Of a stretch of 16,966 bases of DNA, positions 7,493-14,674 are shown piece by piece; position 1 is the first letter of the stretch, and each line of letters opens with the position of its first letter. The notes beneath the pieces were generated by a model. It was given only the letters and a program-made list of their open reading frames with translations, did not search any database and was not told the DNA's origin. Source of the stretch: Rhodobacteraceae bacterium UBA1943 (GTDB lineage Bacteria > Pseudomonadota > Alphaproteobacteria > Rhodobacterales > Rhodobacteraceae); NCBI GenBank assembly GCA_002336845.1, contig DDEX01000104.1, positions 14,875-31,840 on the forward strand, in the 5' to 3' direction. The position numbers were made by a program, and so were the translations under genes.

Positions 7493-8427
7493 AGGTTCTG
7501 ATCCTGGGTGGCTATGGCGTCTTTGGCGAGCGCCTGGCCCGGCTGCTGGTTCGTGACGGGCATGAGGTCACCGTGGCCGGTCGAGACGCGGGCAAGGCGC
7601 AACGGCTGGCAGATGAACTGGGCTGCGCGGCCTTGCGGATGGATCGCCGGACCGATCTGCATGTGTTGGCAGGCCATCAGGTGGTGGTCGATGCGGCTGG
7701 GCCGTTTCATGCCTATGGCGACGATCCCTATCACCTGCCCCGTGCAGCGATTGCTGCCGGACTGCACTACCTAGACCTTGCGGATAACGCGGCCTTCTGC
7801 GCCGACATCGTGGCGTTGGACGTCGAGGCGCGAGCCGCAGGGGTCTGCGCTCTGTCCGGCCTTTCGTCGGTCCCGGCACTGTCCAGTGCTGCCGTGCGTG
7901 CCCTCTGCGGAGATCAGGTGCCGCAGGTAATCGATACCGCGATCCTGCCCGGCAATCGCAGTCCGCGCGGGTTTTCGGTCATGACCTCGATCCTATCCCA
8001 GGTCGGCCGACCGATGCAGGTCTGGCGCGGCGGCAGATGGACCGAGATCACCGGCTGGTCCGATCCGCGCCGCTACCTCCTGCCCGGCGGACTGATCCGT
8101 CAGGGCTGGCAGATCGAGGTGCCCGACCAGTTGCTTTTCCCGGCACATTTCGGCGCCGGTTCCGTGCAGTTCCGCGCCGGGTTAGAGTTGGCGGTCATGC
8201 GCTATGGCCTTGCGGGCCTTGCCGCCCTACGCCGCTGGCTGCCTGTCCCGATCACCCCTATGGTGGTGCGCGGCTTCAAGCTGGCCGCCGATCTTCTTGC
8301 GCCTTTCGGCAGCGGGCGCGGTGGCATGTCTGCCATGGTGGCCGTCGCGCAGGAACGCAGGTTCTGGCGCCTTCTGGCCGAAGATGAGGACGGCATGCTG
8401 TCGCAAGTGCACCGCGCCAGCTTGTGA
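7489..8427 (+). CDS. Saccharopine-dehydrogenase-like NAD(P)-binding oxidoreductase, possibly C-terminally truncated
   Basis: The 312-residue product starts at a GTG overlapping the DUF393 stop. The N-terminus, MKVLILGGYGVFGERLARLL, is a Rossmann fold with GGYGVFG as the dinucleotide loop, followed by VTVAGRD at the end of beta-2. VVVDAAGPF (66-73), the PRAAIAAGLHYLDLAD stretch (85-99) and ALSGLSSVPALSS (121-133) are typical of the saccharopine dehydrogenase / trans-acting enoyl-reductase-like superfamily. Near the C-terminus, FGSGRGGM (273-280) and RFWRLLAEDEDG (291-302) resemble the FGtDRGGM and RRWRLiAeaGDG segments of members that go on for many more residues, often into a DUF4166 domain. 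Here the frame stops ten residues later, 79 bases before the tRNA gene. That suggests a truncated gene or a short natural variant. The true substrate is unknown, and it need not act on saccharopine. Confidence 0.82.
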   Translation: MKVLILGGYGVFGERLARLLVRDGHEVTVAGRDAGKAQRLADELGCAALRMDRRTDLHVLAGHQVVVDAAGPFHAYGDDPYHLPRAAIAAGLHYLDLADNAAFCADIVALDVEARAAGVCALSGLSSVPALSSAAVRALCGDQVPQVIDTAILPGNRSPRGFSVMTSILSQVGRPMQVWRGGRWTEITGWSDPRRYLLPGGLIRQGWQIEVPDQLLFPAHFGAGSVQFRAGLELAVMRYGLAGLAALRRWLPVPITPMVVRGFKLAADLLAPFGSGRGGMSAMVAVAQERRFWRLLAEDEDGMLSQVHRASL

Positions 8428-8462
8428 AAAATTTGTAAGACTTGCTGACCGTCTGCGCCCAG

Positions 8463-8484
8463 AAAAAGGTACGCACAACTTACC
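8463..8484 (-). terminator. Weak terminator-like site downstream of tRNA-Thr
   Basis: Read on the minus strand, a short stem GGTA (8481-8484) and TACC (8468-8471) is followed directly by TTTTT (8463-8467). The stem is only 4-5 pairs, but position 20 bases after the tRNA CCA end and the U-run fit a simple tRNA terminator. Confidence 0.35.
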
Positions 8485-8505
8485 GCTTCATATTCAAGTG
8501 GTTAG

Positions 8506-8581
8506 TGGTGCCGGTGAAGGGACTCGAACCCCCGACCCCATCATTACGAATGACGTGCTCTACCAGCTGAGCTACACCGGC
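8506..8581 (-). tRNA. tRNA-Thr (anticodon CGT)
   Basis: On the minus strand the gene starts GCCGGTG TA GCTC (acceptor and D-stem), with AGCTGGTA as D-loop. The anticodon stem pairs CGTCA with TGATG around the loop TTCGTAA, giving anticodon CGT, which reads ACG threonine codons. The T-arm contains GGTTCGAGTCC, and CACCGGC closes the 7-pair acceptor perfectly. The discriminator is A at 8509, and CCA is encoded at 8506-8508. The gene is 76 bases long with CCA and folds without irregularities. Its 3' end lies close to the shortened oxidoreductase gene on the other strand. No second copy of the tRNA end was seen in the window, so there is no direct evidence for an integrated element. Confidence 0.95.
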
Positions 8582-9002
8582 GCCTTGCTCTAACCGCCTG
8601 AGATCCAATCGGAACTTACTGGTTGCTCCGTCGATGATCTTTCGGCCGTTTCCCGGGTTGCAATGCTGACACGGGATGAGCGTTGTGTGTGGACGGTCGT
8701 TTAGTCGGTCCATGGGGCGAGTGCAAGAGCGGAGTAGGCTCTGGCAAGCGCTATTTTCGGACCGCACTCCACGGTCTTGTACGGGCGCGAGAGCCTCGGA
8801 GTAATAGGAAAAGGCAATCACGCTGAGGGGGAAAACCTCTCATGAGTTGGGCAAGACGATGCCGCGCAGCGTTGCGATTTCCTGAATGATCGATCGCCGG
8901 CCGAGCTTGCGCTGCCCCCTCATCTGGGGATCAGCAAGAGGACGACGTGCAAGTCCCAATTGCCGCCCGGACGGCTCGGGACAGGGTTGTCCGCAAGCCG
9001 CT
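8582..9002. other. Gene-free region between tRNA-Thr and hemY
   Basis: No convincing gene is visible. On the minus strand this is the sequence downstream of hemY and upstream of the tRNA. The only structure noted is a modest hairpin, AGAGC and GCTCT around 8725-8741, with no T-run. A clear terminator for hemY and a clear promoter for the tRNA were not found. Open frames that run through the tRNA here are typical tRNA-overlap artefacts. Confidence 0.5.
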
Positions 9003-10445
9003 CTAGTTTGCGCTGCGTGCTATGGCCGCAAGGTCGATAACGTCGTTCTTCTGTCCCTCGGGTGGTGACGGAGACTTTACGATCAGCGGCAACAATTCGG
9101 CACCCGTGGCACTTGGGCCTGATGTCTCGACCGGCTCACGCCAGCTCAGGGTGTCGAACCCGCCGCAATTGTCGCAGATGGGATGCCATTCAGAGTGGAC
9201 CGACTGGCATTTGTCGCAGCACCATTGTGGCCCGCGCGGCGCCGTGAGCGCCTTTGCCAGCCAGCCCCGGACCACAGCTTCATCGGCCCCCTCACCACGT
9301 TCGATGGCAGCCATGATCGCAAGCGCCCGCTGCGTGGGGTGGCGCGTCACAGTGTCGGCCAGGGCACGGCGTGCGGCAGGGAAATCCTCGGCCGCCACGT
9401 TCAGTTCAGCCAGAAGCAGGCGGGATTCGTCATGGTTCGGATTGGCCGCGATCAGCGGAGCAAAACGCTTCACGCGTGCGGCAGGAGTTTCTTCGGGTTC
9501 GATCTCGGCAAAGGCAGCGGCGAGATCGGGGTGAGGTTGTGCCTCCCAGGATTTGCGCAGCACGCGCGTGGCGCCCTTCTTGTCGTTCTTCAGGGTCAGG
9601 CTTCGTGCGGCCATGGCGGCGGCGGGGATAAGATCGGGCGACTTGCGATTGGCCTCGATCGCGGCTTCACGCAGTTCGATGCTGGACTGGTCATCCAGCA
9701 AACCTCGTGCCTCTTGCAGGGCAAGAACGGCATCCCGCCGGCGGAACAACTCTTTCGGCAGCGCGCCCGCCTTCATCTTGGCGCCAAGCGTGGCGCGGGC
9801 ACCTTTCCAGTCCGCCTTGTCCGATTGCAGTTTCAACAGGATATCCTGAGTTGCCGCATGTTTCGGCTTGAGGGCAAAGGCCTTTTCGGCCAGCGCCAGG
9901 GCAGTTTCGGTATCTCCGTCGGCGATTTTCTGCTTCAGAAGACCATGAATGGCGATGAACCGTGTCTCCTCATGCGCCAAAAGCGCCTTGTAGGCAGCCT
10001 CTGCGCGGCGGCCATCGCCGGCAAGTTCCGCCGCCTGCGCTACCAGAAGGTTGGTCAGTTCAGGCTTTTGCAAATACCTCTCGGCCCTTTGGGCCCGCAT
10101 CAGCGCCAGACGTCCCTCTCCGGCCGCAACAGCCAGCATCGCCTCGGACATCGCCTTGTAGCCGCGGCGCTCACGGTTGCGATCGAAATAGCGCGAGATC
10201 GCGGTTTCATCGCCGTTAAGAAAGCGCAGGGTTGCCACGAGCAGACCGACAACCTTCATCAACAGCCAGATCAAGGCCATCAGCAGCAGCGCCGCAATCA
10301 CCGCCGCAAGGGGTGTCAGGGTAAATTCCCAGCCAGCGATCTGGATACGCAGCCCTTCCTGAAGATCAAGCAAGGCACCCGCCACCAGCGTCAACACGGC
10401 GACGAGGGCAACGAAAAACAGAATCTTCAACAAAGACCAGACCAT
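9003..10445 (-). CDS. hemY: HemY-type TPR membrane protein with C-terminal CxxC pairs
   Basis: This 480-residue protein belongs to the proteobacterial HemY family found in heme operons; it is not the protoporphyrinogen oxidase that bears the same name in Bacillus. Two hydrophobic helices (about 3-27 and 43-73) precede a long Ala-rich helical region with TPR-like repeats (about 95-400), for example the AELAGDGRRAEAAYKALLAHEE stretch around 139-160, listed here by position and key A/L pattern. Near the C-terminus C410-x2-C413 and C424-x2-C427 are ten residues apart, in PQWCCDKC and HPICDNC, which is a rubredoxin-like metal-binding layout. The start codon follows the mic60-like stop by only 9 bases, with GGGGG as ribosome-binding signal. 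The family's exact role is uncertain; a scaffold or regulatory role in late heme synthesis is often suggested. Confidence 0.88.
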   Translation of the reverse strand: MVWSLLKILFFVALVAVLTLVAGALLDLQEGLRIQIAGWEFTLTPLAAVIAALLLMALIWLLMKVVGLLVATLRFLNGDETAISRYFDRNRERRGYKAMSEAMLAVAAGEGRLALMRAQRAERYLQKPELTNLLVAQAAELAGDGRRAEAAYKALLAHEETRFIAIHGLLKQKIADGDTETALALAEKAFALKPKHAATQDILLKLQSDKADWKGARATLGAKMKAGALPKELFRRRDAVLALQEARGLLDDQSSIELREAAIEANRKSPDLIPAAAMAARSLTLKNDKKGATRVLRKSWEAQPHPDLAAAFAEIEPEETPAARVKRFAPLIAANPNHDESRLLLAELNVAAEDFPAARRALADTVTRHPTQRALAIMAAIERGEGADEAVVRGWLAKALTAPRGPQWCCDKCQSVHSEWHPICDNCGGFDTLSWREPVETSGPSATGAELLPLIVKSPSPPEGQKNDVIDLAAIARSAN

Positions 10446-10454
10446 CTGCGCCCC

Positions 10455-11537
10455 CTACCCGTCGATCTGTGCCGTCAACGCAGACAGCGCCGCAATCGCG
10501 GCCAGCCGCCGCTGCGCCTTGTTGCGCCAGTCGGCCATGGCCGCCTTGCCCGGCTCTGGCAAGCTCTCTACCTGCGACAAAGCGGCGGTCAGATCGCCCT
10601 GGGCCAGACTGGCCTCGGCGCGCGACAGAACCGCATCGGGATCGTTGCCTTCACGGGGCTGCAAGGATCGCGCGCCGGTTTGGGTGCGCAGGAAGCTGCT
10701 GATGCGGTCGGACCATGTGGCCCCCATATCGGCCTGAAGCGATGCCTCCAGCGCGGCGCGCGCGGCGTCGGGGAACCCCGCGCGCAATTGCGCGATCGTG
10801 GGGACTCCGCTGGTTGCGGGCGCGGACAATGCCTCAGGCACATTCCCAAGATCACCCAGCAGGCTGGCATAAGGCACACCGCTGTCCATTGCGGACACGA
10901 CCTGCCCCAAGGCGATGCGTGCGCGGGCTTTGGCGACCATGGTCTCTGTTTCGGCTTGCAGAGCCGTCGCGCGCTCTTCGGCGGCTTTCAGGCGCTGTTC
11001 GGCGTTTTGCGTCACCCCTTCCAGCCCGGTTGTGCCCCCGGATTTCAGCGCCTCGACATCGGCGCGCAACGCGGCAATCGCGGCGGGCGAGGCAGAAGAG
11101 CCATCCGTCGGCAATGTCTCAATCGCCGAAAGACGTGATTCCAGCGTGGCAATCTTGCTTTCGACCGGCGAAAGGTCTGCCACCGGCGCGGTCTTGGCTT
11201 CAAGTGCCGCAATCCGGTCCGCCAGTTGGCCGTCGGTGGCACCCAATTGGGACAGGCGCCCGACTTCAGCCTTCAACGCTTCTATCTCGGCGGTCTGTTG
11301 CGTCAGTCGCGCTTGCAAATCGCCCGTCGCGGCCAGCGGCCAACCATTGGGATAAAGCTGTGCGGCACCAAAGCCCAATCCCGCCGCCACAACGCCGCCG
11401 ACGACCCCCCCCAGAAAACCGCGCCCGCGCCGTTGGGCGCGCGGAAGCGGATCAGCCGATACGGGCCTGTCACGAATGACATCCTCTGGCGCAACCGCAT
11501 CCGTCGGGGCGGGGGTGGGGTCTTCGGTCTGGGACAT
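10455..11537 (-). CDS. Mitofilin/Mic60-like inner-membrane protein (COG4223 type)
   Basis: The 360-residue product has a short Pro/Glu-rich cytoplasmic N-terminus, an Arg-rich turn (RAQRRGRG, 33-40), and one Gly/Ala/Val membrane helix at about 41-60. A long coiled-coil region (about 74-205) follows, with heptad-like segments such as LTQQTAEIEALKAEVGRL. The last part (about 205-360) is helical and ends with MADWRNKAQRRLAAIAALSA, resembling the mitofilin signature region. Alphaproteobacterial relatives of mitochondrial Mic60 are known and are encoded beside heme genes; in phototrophic species they have been linked to intracytoplasmic membrane formation. The ATG at 11537 is chosen because coding character begins there; the open frame extends 22 residues further upstream to 11603, but into the hemD 3' end. 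It sits between hemD (53 bases away) and hemY (9 bases away), so all three are probably co-transcribed. Confidence 0.85.
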   Translation of the reverse strand: MSQTEDPTPAPTDAVAPEDVIRDRPVSADPLPRAQRRGRGFLGGVVGGVVAAGLGFGAAQLYPNGWPLAATGDLQARLTQQTAEIEALKAEVGRLSQLGATDGQLADRIAALEAKTAPVADLSPVESKIATLESRLSAIETLPTDGSSASPAAIAALRADVEALKSGGTTGLEGVTQNAEQRLKAAEERATALQAETETMVAKARARIALGQVVSAMDSGVPYASLLGDLGNVPEALSAPATSGVPTIAQLRAGFPDAARAALEASLQADMGATWSDRISSFLRTQTGARSLQPREGNDPDAVLSRAEASLAQGDLTAALSQVESLPEPGKAAMADWRNKAQRRLAAIAALSALTAQIDG

Positions 11538-11590
11538 CGCCGACTCTTTCTGCTGCCTGAACGTAAGGTAATGCCTGCCTGCGCCCGGCA

Positions 11591-12310
11591 TCAAGAACTG
11601 CAAGCTGCGGCGATAAGCCGTTGTACCGCCAGCAACATGCCATCACTGTCGGGCGTGTCGGCGATTTCCAGCCCACGGGGACCAAGACCTGTCAACTCAT
11701 GGCCTACGGCCGGGCTTAAGGCGGCCAGCCAAAGCTCTGGCCTTGCCCTCGCGATCTGCGCGAAAATCCGGGCAGAGCGCGGTGAAAACAGCGGCACGAT
11801 CAATGTTTGCCCGCTTCGAACCAGCGTCATGGCCTCTGGAGATAACGGACGCTCCGCCTGTTCATAGACAACGGCAGTATGCGTCACTATCCCGCCTTTT
11901 GTCAGTGTTTCTGCAACGTCGCCGCGCGCGTCCCTACCCCGAAGATGCAGCAGCGGACCGCGATCCTCCTCGCGCCGTATCAGGGCCATCAGGGCCGCCG
12001 CATCGCCATGGGCAGATGTTGCCGTAAAGCCAAGCGACCCGGCGACCCGGGCCGTATGGTCGCCCACGCACCAGGCCCTGGCAGGAAGGCGGTCCCGCAT
12101 CCGCCCCGCAGCAATGGCACCGGATTCCGAGGTCAGCACAATCGCCGAAAACTTGCCCTCTGGCAGCGTTGTGGGCAGAAATCTGGTCTCCATCAACGGG
12201 GAAATAACGACTGGCATGTGGGTCACCCCGGCCAATGCTGCGGCAAAGCGCTCGCTTTGGGCCAAGGGGCGCGTCAGCAGGATGGTCAGGGCACGGGATT
12301 GTCTGGGCAT
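11591..12310 (-). CDS. hemD: Uroporphyrinogen-III synthase
   Basis: HemD closes and rearranges hydroxymethylbilane to uroporphyrinogen III, the branch point to heme, siroheme, cobalamin and bacteriochlorophyll. The 239-residue length is normal. This family is poorly conserved, but its usual landmarks are present: LLTRP near the start (11-15), IVLTSESGAIA (57-67, the TS-x-xG-x-x region), WCVGDHTARVA (80-90), LLHLRGRDARGD (120-131), AVVYEQ (146-151) and PLFSPRSARIF (173-183). The ATG at 12310 puts LLTRP at residue 11; the frame stays open further upstream, but that part overlaps tsaD in antisense and is not coding. The gene is divergent from tsaD with a 46-base gap. hemC, its usual pathway partner, is not in the window. 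Confidence 0.88.
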   Translation of the reverse strand: MPRQSRALTILLTRPLAQSERFAAALAGVTHMPVVISPLMETRFLPTTLPEGKFSAIVLTSESGAIAAGRMRDRLPARAWCVGDHTARVAGSLGFTATSAHGDAAALMALIRREEDRGPLLHLRGRDARGDVAETLTKGGIVTHTAVVYEQAERPLSPEAMTLVRSGQTLIVPLFSPRSARIFAQIARARPELWLAALSPAVGHELTGLGPRGLEIADTPDSDGMLLAVQRLIAAACSS

Positions 12311-12356
12311 GTCTTGGGTGTTACCTCGCAGGGAACCCTGGCCGCAATGGAAAGCC
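12311..12356. promoter_or_regulatory. Divergent hemD/tsaD intergenic region with small inverted repeat
   Basis: Only 46 bases separate the two start codons, so promoters for both directions must overlap each other or lie inside the opposite gene. CAGGG (12329-12333) and CCCTG (12336-12340) form an inverted repeat with a 2-base centre midway between the two starts. That position would suit a shared operator, but 5-base arms are weak evidence. GGAAA at 12349-12353 can serve as ribosome-binding site for tsaD. Confidence 0.3.
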
Positions 12357-13451
12357 ATGTCTGGCACCCTGACCTTTCTGGGAATCGAATCAAGCTGTGA
12401 TGACACGGCCGCCGCAGTGGTGCGCCTGCGCGATGGCCAGCCAGAGGTACTTTCCTCGGTGGTCGAGGGGCAGACGGCATTGCACGCCGCCTTTGGCGGG
12501 GTGGTGCCAGAGATCGCGGCCCGCGCCCATGCCGAACGGCTGGACGGTTGCGTAGAACAGGCCTTGTCTGTTGCCGGGCTGAATCTGCCAGATCTGGATG
12601 GCATCGCCGTTACCGCCGGGCCGGGACTGATTGGCGGCGTGCTGTCCGGTGTGATGCTGGCGAAAGGTTTGGCTGCGGCGACGGGGTTGCCGATGGTGGG
12701 CGTCAATCATCTTGCAGGCCACGGGCTTACTCCGCGCCTGACCGATGGCTTGGCCTTTCCCTATCTACTTTTGCTGGTATCGGGCGGTCATTGCCAGTTC
12801 CTGATCGTGAAAAGCGCAACCGAGTTTCAGCGACTGGGCGGCACGATTGACGATGCGCCGGGTGAGGCCTTTGATAAAACAGCAAAACTTTTGGGTCTGC
12901 CCCAACCCGGCGGGCCAGCGGTCGAGGCCGAAGCGGCCCTGGGCGATGCCCGCAGGTTTCAGTTTCCGCGACCATTGCTGGACCGGCCCGGTTGCGATCT
13001 GTCGTTCTCGGGCCTCAAGACAGCTCTGCTGCGGGCGCGCGATACGCTGATTACCGAAAAGGGCGGTATCACCGTGCAAGATCGCCACGATCTTTGTGCC
13101 GGGTTTCAGTTGGCGCTCGCCGAAGTCCTGGCAGAGAAAACCCGGCGCGCCGCGCGGATCTATCTGGATCAGGCGCCCGTGCGGCCCATGCTGGCCGTGG
13201 CGGGGGGGGTTGCGGCAAACAAGGCTCTGCGTAGCCGTTTAGAGACTGTTTCGGCGCAACTTGGCCTGGGATTTGTCGCCCCACCCCTGCGGCTTTGCAC
13301 CGATAATGCGGCTATGATCGCCTGGGCCGGGATCGAACTGTTTCAAGCGGGGCAGCGCGATGGGTTCGACCTGCAAGCCCGGCCCCGGTGGCCCCTGGAT
13401 CAAAGCTCCCCGGCCATGATCGGGTCAGGCAAGAAGGGGGCCAAGGCATGA
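12357..13451 (+). CDS. tsaD: tRNA N6-adenosine threonylcarbamoyltransferase TsaD
   Basis: TsaD (formerly Gcp/YgjD) transfers the threonylcarbamoyl group to A37 of ANN-decoding tRNAs, forming t6A together with TsaB and TsaE. The product has 364 residues, a little longer than the usual 335-345 because of C-terminal residues. LGIESSCDDTAAAVV (8-22) is the ASKHA-type phosphate loop. The metal ligands are H118 and H122 in NHLAGH and D316 in CTDNAAMIAWAG. SGGHCQ (142-147), GEAFDKTAKLLGL (169-181) and VAGGVAANKALR (281-292) are further signatures. The ATG at 12357 places the phosphate loop at the normal distance; an ATG at 12347 is out of frame. The TGA overlaps the gpsA ATG (ATGA). The threonine tRNA in this window, which reads an ANN codon, would be a substrate. 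Confidence 0.96.
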   Translation: MSGTLTFLGIESSCDDTAAAVVRLRDGQPEVLSSVVEGQTALHAAFGGVVPEIAARAHAERLDGCVEQALSVAGLNLPDLDGIAVTAGPGLIGGVLSGVMLAKGLAAATGLPMVGVNHLAGHGLTPRLTDGLAFPYLLLLVSGGHCQFLIVKSATEFQRLGGTIDDAPGEAFDKTAKLLGLPQPGGPAVEAEAALGDARRFQFPRPLLDRPGCDLSFSGLKTALLRARDTLITEKGGITVQDRHDLCAGFQLALAEVLAEKTRRAARIYLDQAPVRPMLAVAGGVAANKALRSRLETVSAQLGLGFVAPPLRLCTDNAAMIAWAGIELFQAGQRDGFDLQARPRWPLDQSSPAMIGSGKKGAKA

Positions 13452-14398
13452 TCGGCGTCGTGGGAGCAGGGGCATTCGGCACTGCACTTGCGGTCACGCT
13501 GGCCAAGAATGGCCATCCCGTGCGGCTATGGGCACGCAACACCGAACATATCGCCGAGATGGAGCGGACAAGGCGCAATGAAACGCGCCTGCCGGGTATC
13601 GCCCTGCCCGACGGCGTTACTGTTACGCCGAATAGTGCCGATTTGAACGGGGCTAGCGCCATTCTTCTCTCGCTGCCGATGCAATCCTTGGGTGCGTTTC
13701 TGGCCATGCAGGGGCATATGCTGGAAAGCCCTTGGCTGGTGGCCTGCTGCAAGGGCATTGACCTGAAATCCCTGACAGGTCCGGTTGAGATGATCCGGCA
13801 AGCGCGGCCCACCTGCCGCGCGGCGATGCTTACCGGGCCAAGCTTCGCAGCCGATATCGCGCGCGGCCTGCCAACCGCACTTACCCTTGCCGGGGGCGAC
13901 GAGGCGCTGCAAACCCTGCTTTCAACCCCTACCCTGCGGCTTTATCGTAGCGATGATACCGTCGGGGCCGAATTGGGCGGCGCCATGAAGAATGTAATCG
14001 CCATCGCCGCCGGAATCGTGATCGGCGCGGGCCTTGGCGATTCGGCTCGTGCTGCGCTGATGACGCGCGGATATGCTGAAATGCTGCGCTTCGCCCTCGC
14101 ACTGGGCGCACGGGCCGAAACGCTGGCGGGCCTGTCCGGATTGGGCGACCTGGTGTTGACCTGCACCTCACAGCAATCGCGTAATTTCCGCTTTGGTCAC
14201 GCGCTGGGGTCAGGTCAGGGCTTTGATCCCATGGTCACGGTCGAAGGCCTGGCCACCGCACGCGCGGTAGCGGCTGTTGCCCATCGCTTGCAGATCGACA
14301 TGCCGATCACAGCCATGATTGCCGCCCTGGTCGAAAACCGCATCACTCTGCCACAGGCCATTCAGGCCCTGATGTCTCGCCCCCTGAAACAGGAATAA
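13448..14398 (+). CDS. gpsA: Glycerol-3-phosphate dehydrogenase [NAD(P)+]
   Basis: GpsA reduces dihydroxyacetone phosphate to sn-glycerol-3-phosphate, the backbone precursor of phospholipids. The 316-residue protein begins IGVVGAGAFGTALAVTLA, with GAGAFG as dinucleotide loop. CKGID (101-105) corresponds to the family's TKGI region, and GPSFA (130-134) follows as expected. K181 in ELGGAMKNV is the probable catalytic lysine. AGLSGLGDLVLTCTS (227-241) and SRNFRFG (244-250) complete the C-terminal substrate site, and TVEGLATA (264-271) is also typical. The ATG overlaps the tsaD stop by ATGA and is preceded by AAGGGGG about 8 bases upstream. The longer open frame upstream lies inside tsaD and is not used. 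The pairing of tsaD with gpsA is common in alphaproteobacteria. Confidence 0.96.
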   Translation: MIGVVGAGAFGTALAVTLAKNGHPVRLWARNTEHIAEMERTRRNETRLPGIALPDGVTVTPNSADLNGASAILLSLPMQSLGAFLAMQGHMLESPWLVACCKGIDLKSLTGPVEMIRQARPTCRAAMLTGPSFAADIARGLPTALTLAGGDEALQTLLSTPTLRLYRSDDTVGAELGGAMKNVIAIAAGIVIGAGLGDSARAALMTRGYAEMLRFALALGARAETLAGLSGLGDLVLTCTSQQSRNFRFGHALGSGQGFDPMVTVEGLATARAVAAVAHRLQIDMPITAMIAALVENRITLPQAIQALMSRPLKQE

Positions 14399-14401
14399 CC
14401 C

Positions 14402-14674
14402 ATGCGCATTGCACTGATCTGCCAAGACAAGCCCGGCCACCTGGAAACCCGCCTTGCCAATCGCGCGGCGCATCTGGACCACATCAACACCTCGGGCGTG
14501 GTCGAGATGGCCGGGCCGTTCCTGAACGCCGAGGGCCAGATGACCGGTAGCCTGCTGGTCCTGAACGTCGAAACGCTGGCGCAGGCGCAGGCCTGGGCCG
14601 ATGCGGACCCCTATGCCAAGGCAGGTCTGTTCGACAGCGTGACCATCACCGAATGGAAAAAGGTGGTGGGATGA
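14402..14674 (+). CDS. YciI-family small protein
   Basis: The 90-residue product matches the YciI-like family, small ferredoxin-like alpha/beta proteins. It starts MRIALICQDKPGHLETRL and has RAAHLDHI (21-28) with the family's conserved histidine. DADPYAKAGLF (67-77) provides the conserved Asp-Pro-Tyr motif that faces the presumed active site. ADPYAKAGLFDSV before the final strand is typical of the family. Members are predicted enzymes, related to muconolactone isomerase and dehydrochlorinase-type proteins, but most, including this one, have no known reaction. It starts 3 bases after gpsA, with AGGAA inside the gpsA end as ribosome-binding signal, and its stop overlaps the EVE gene by ATGA. 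This tight placement suggests a shared role with EVE or tsaD, which is inference. Confidence 0.9.
   Translation: MRIALICQDKPGHLETRLANRAAHLDHINTSGVVEMAGPFLNAEGQMTGSLLVLNVETLAQAQAWADADPYAKAGLFDSVTITEWKKVVG

Noticed and set aside
8204..8821. Small open frames on both strands crossing the tRNA, with ends such as GEGTRTPDP and GVAQLVEH
   Set aside because: These peptides are well-known artefacts of translating a tRNA gene and are not proteins.
8940..8970. GTGCAAGTCC considered as the start of a group II intron
   Set aside because: Only a short resemblance; no intron domain V/VI structure or reverse transcriptase is present.
9183..11138. A 651-codon open frame on the plus strand
   Set aside because: It runs antisense through hemY and the mic60-like gene, is rich in Gln, Arg and Gly, and has no family character.
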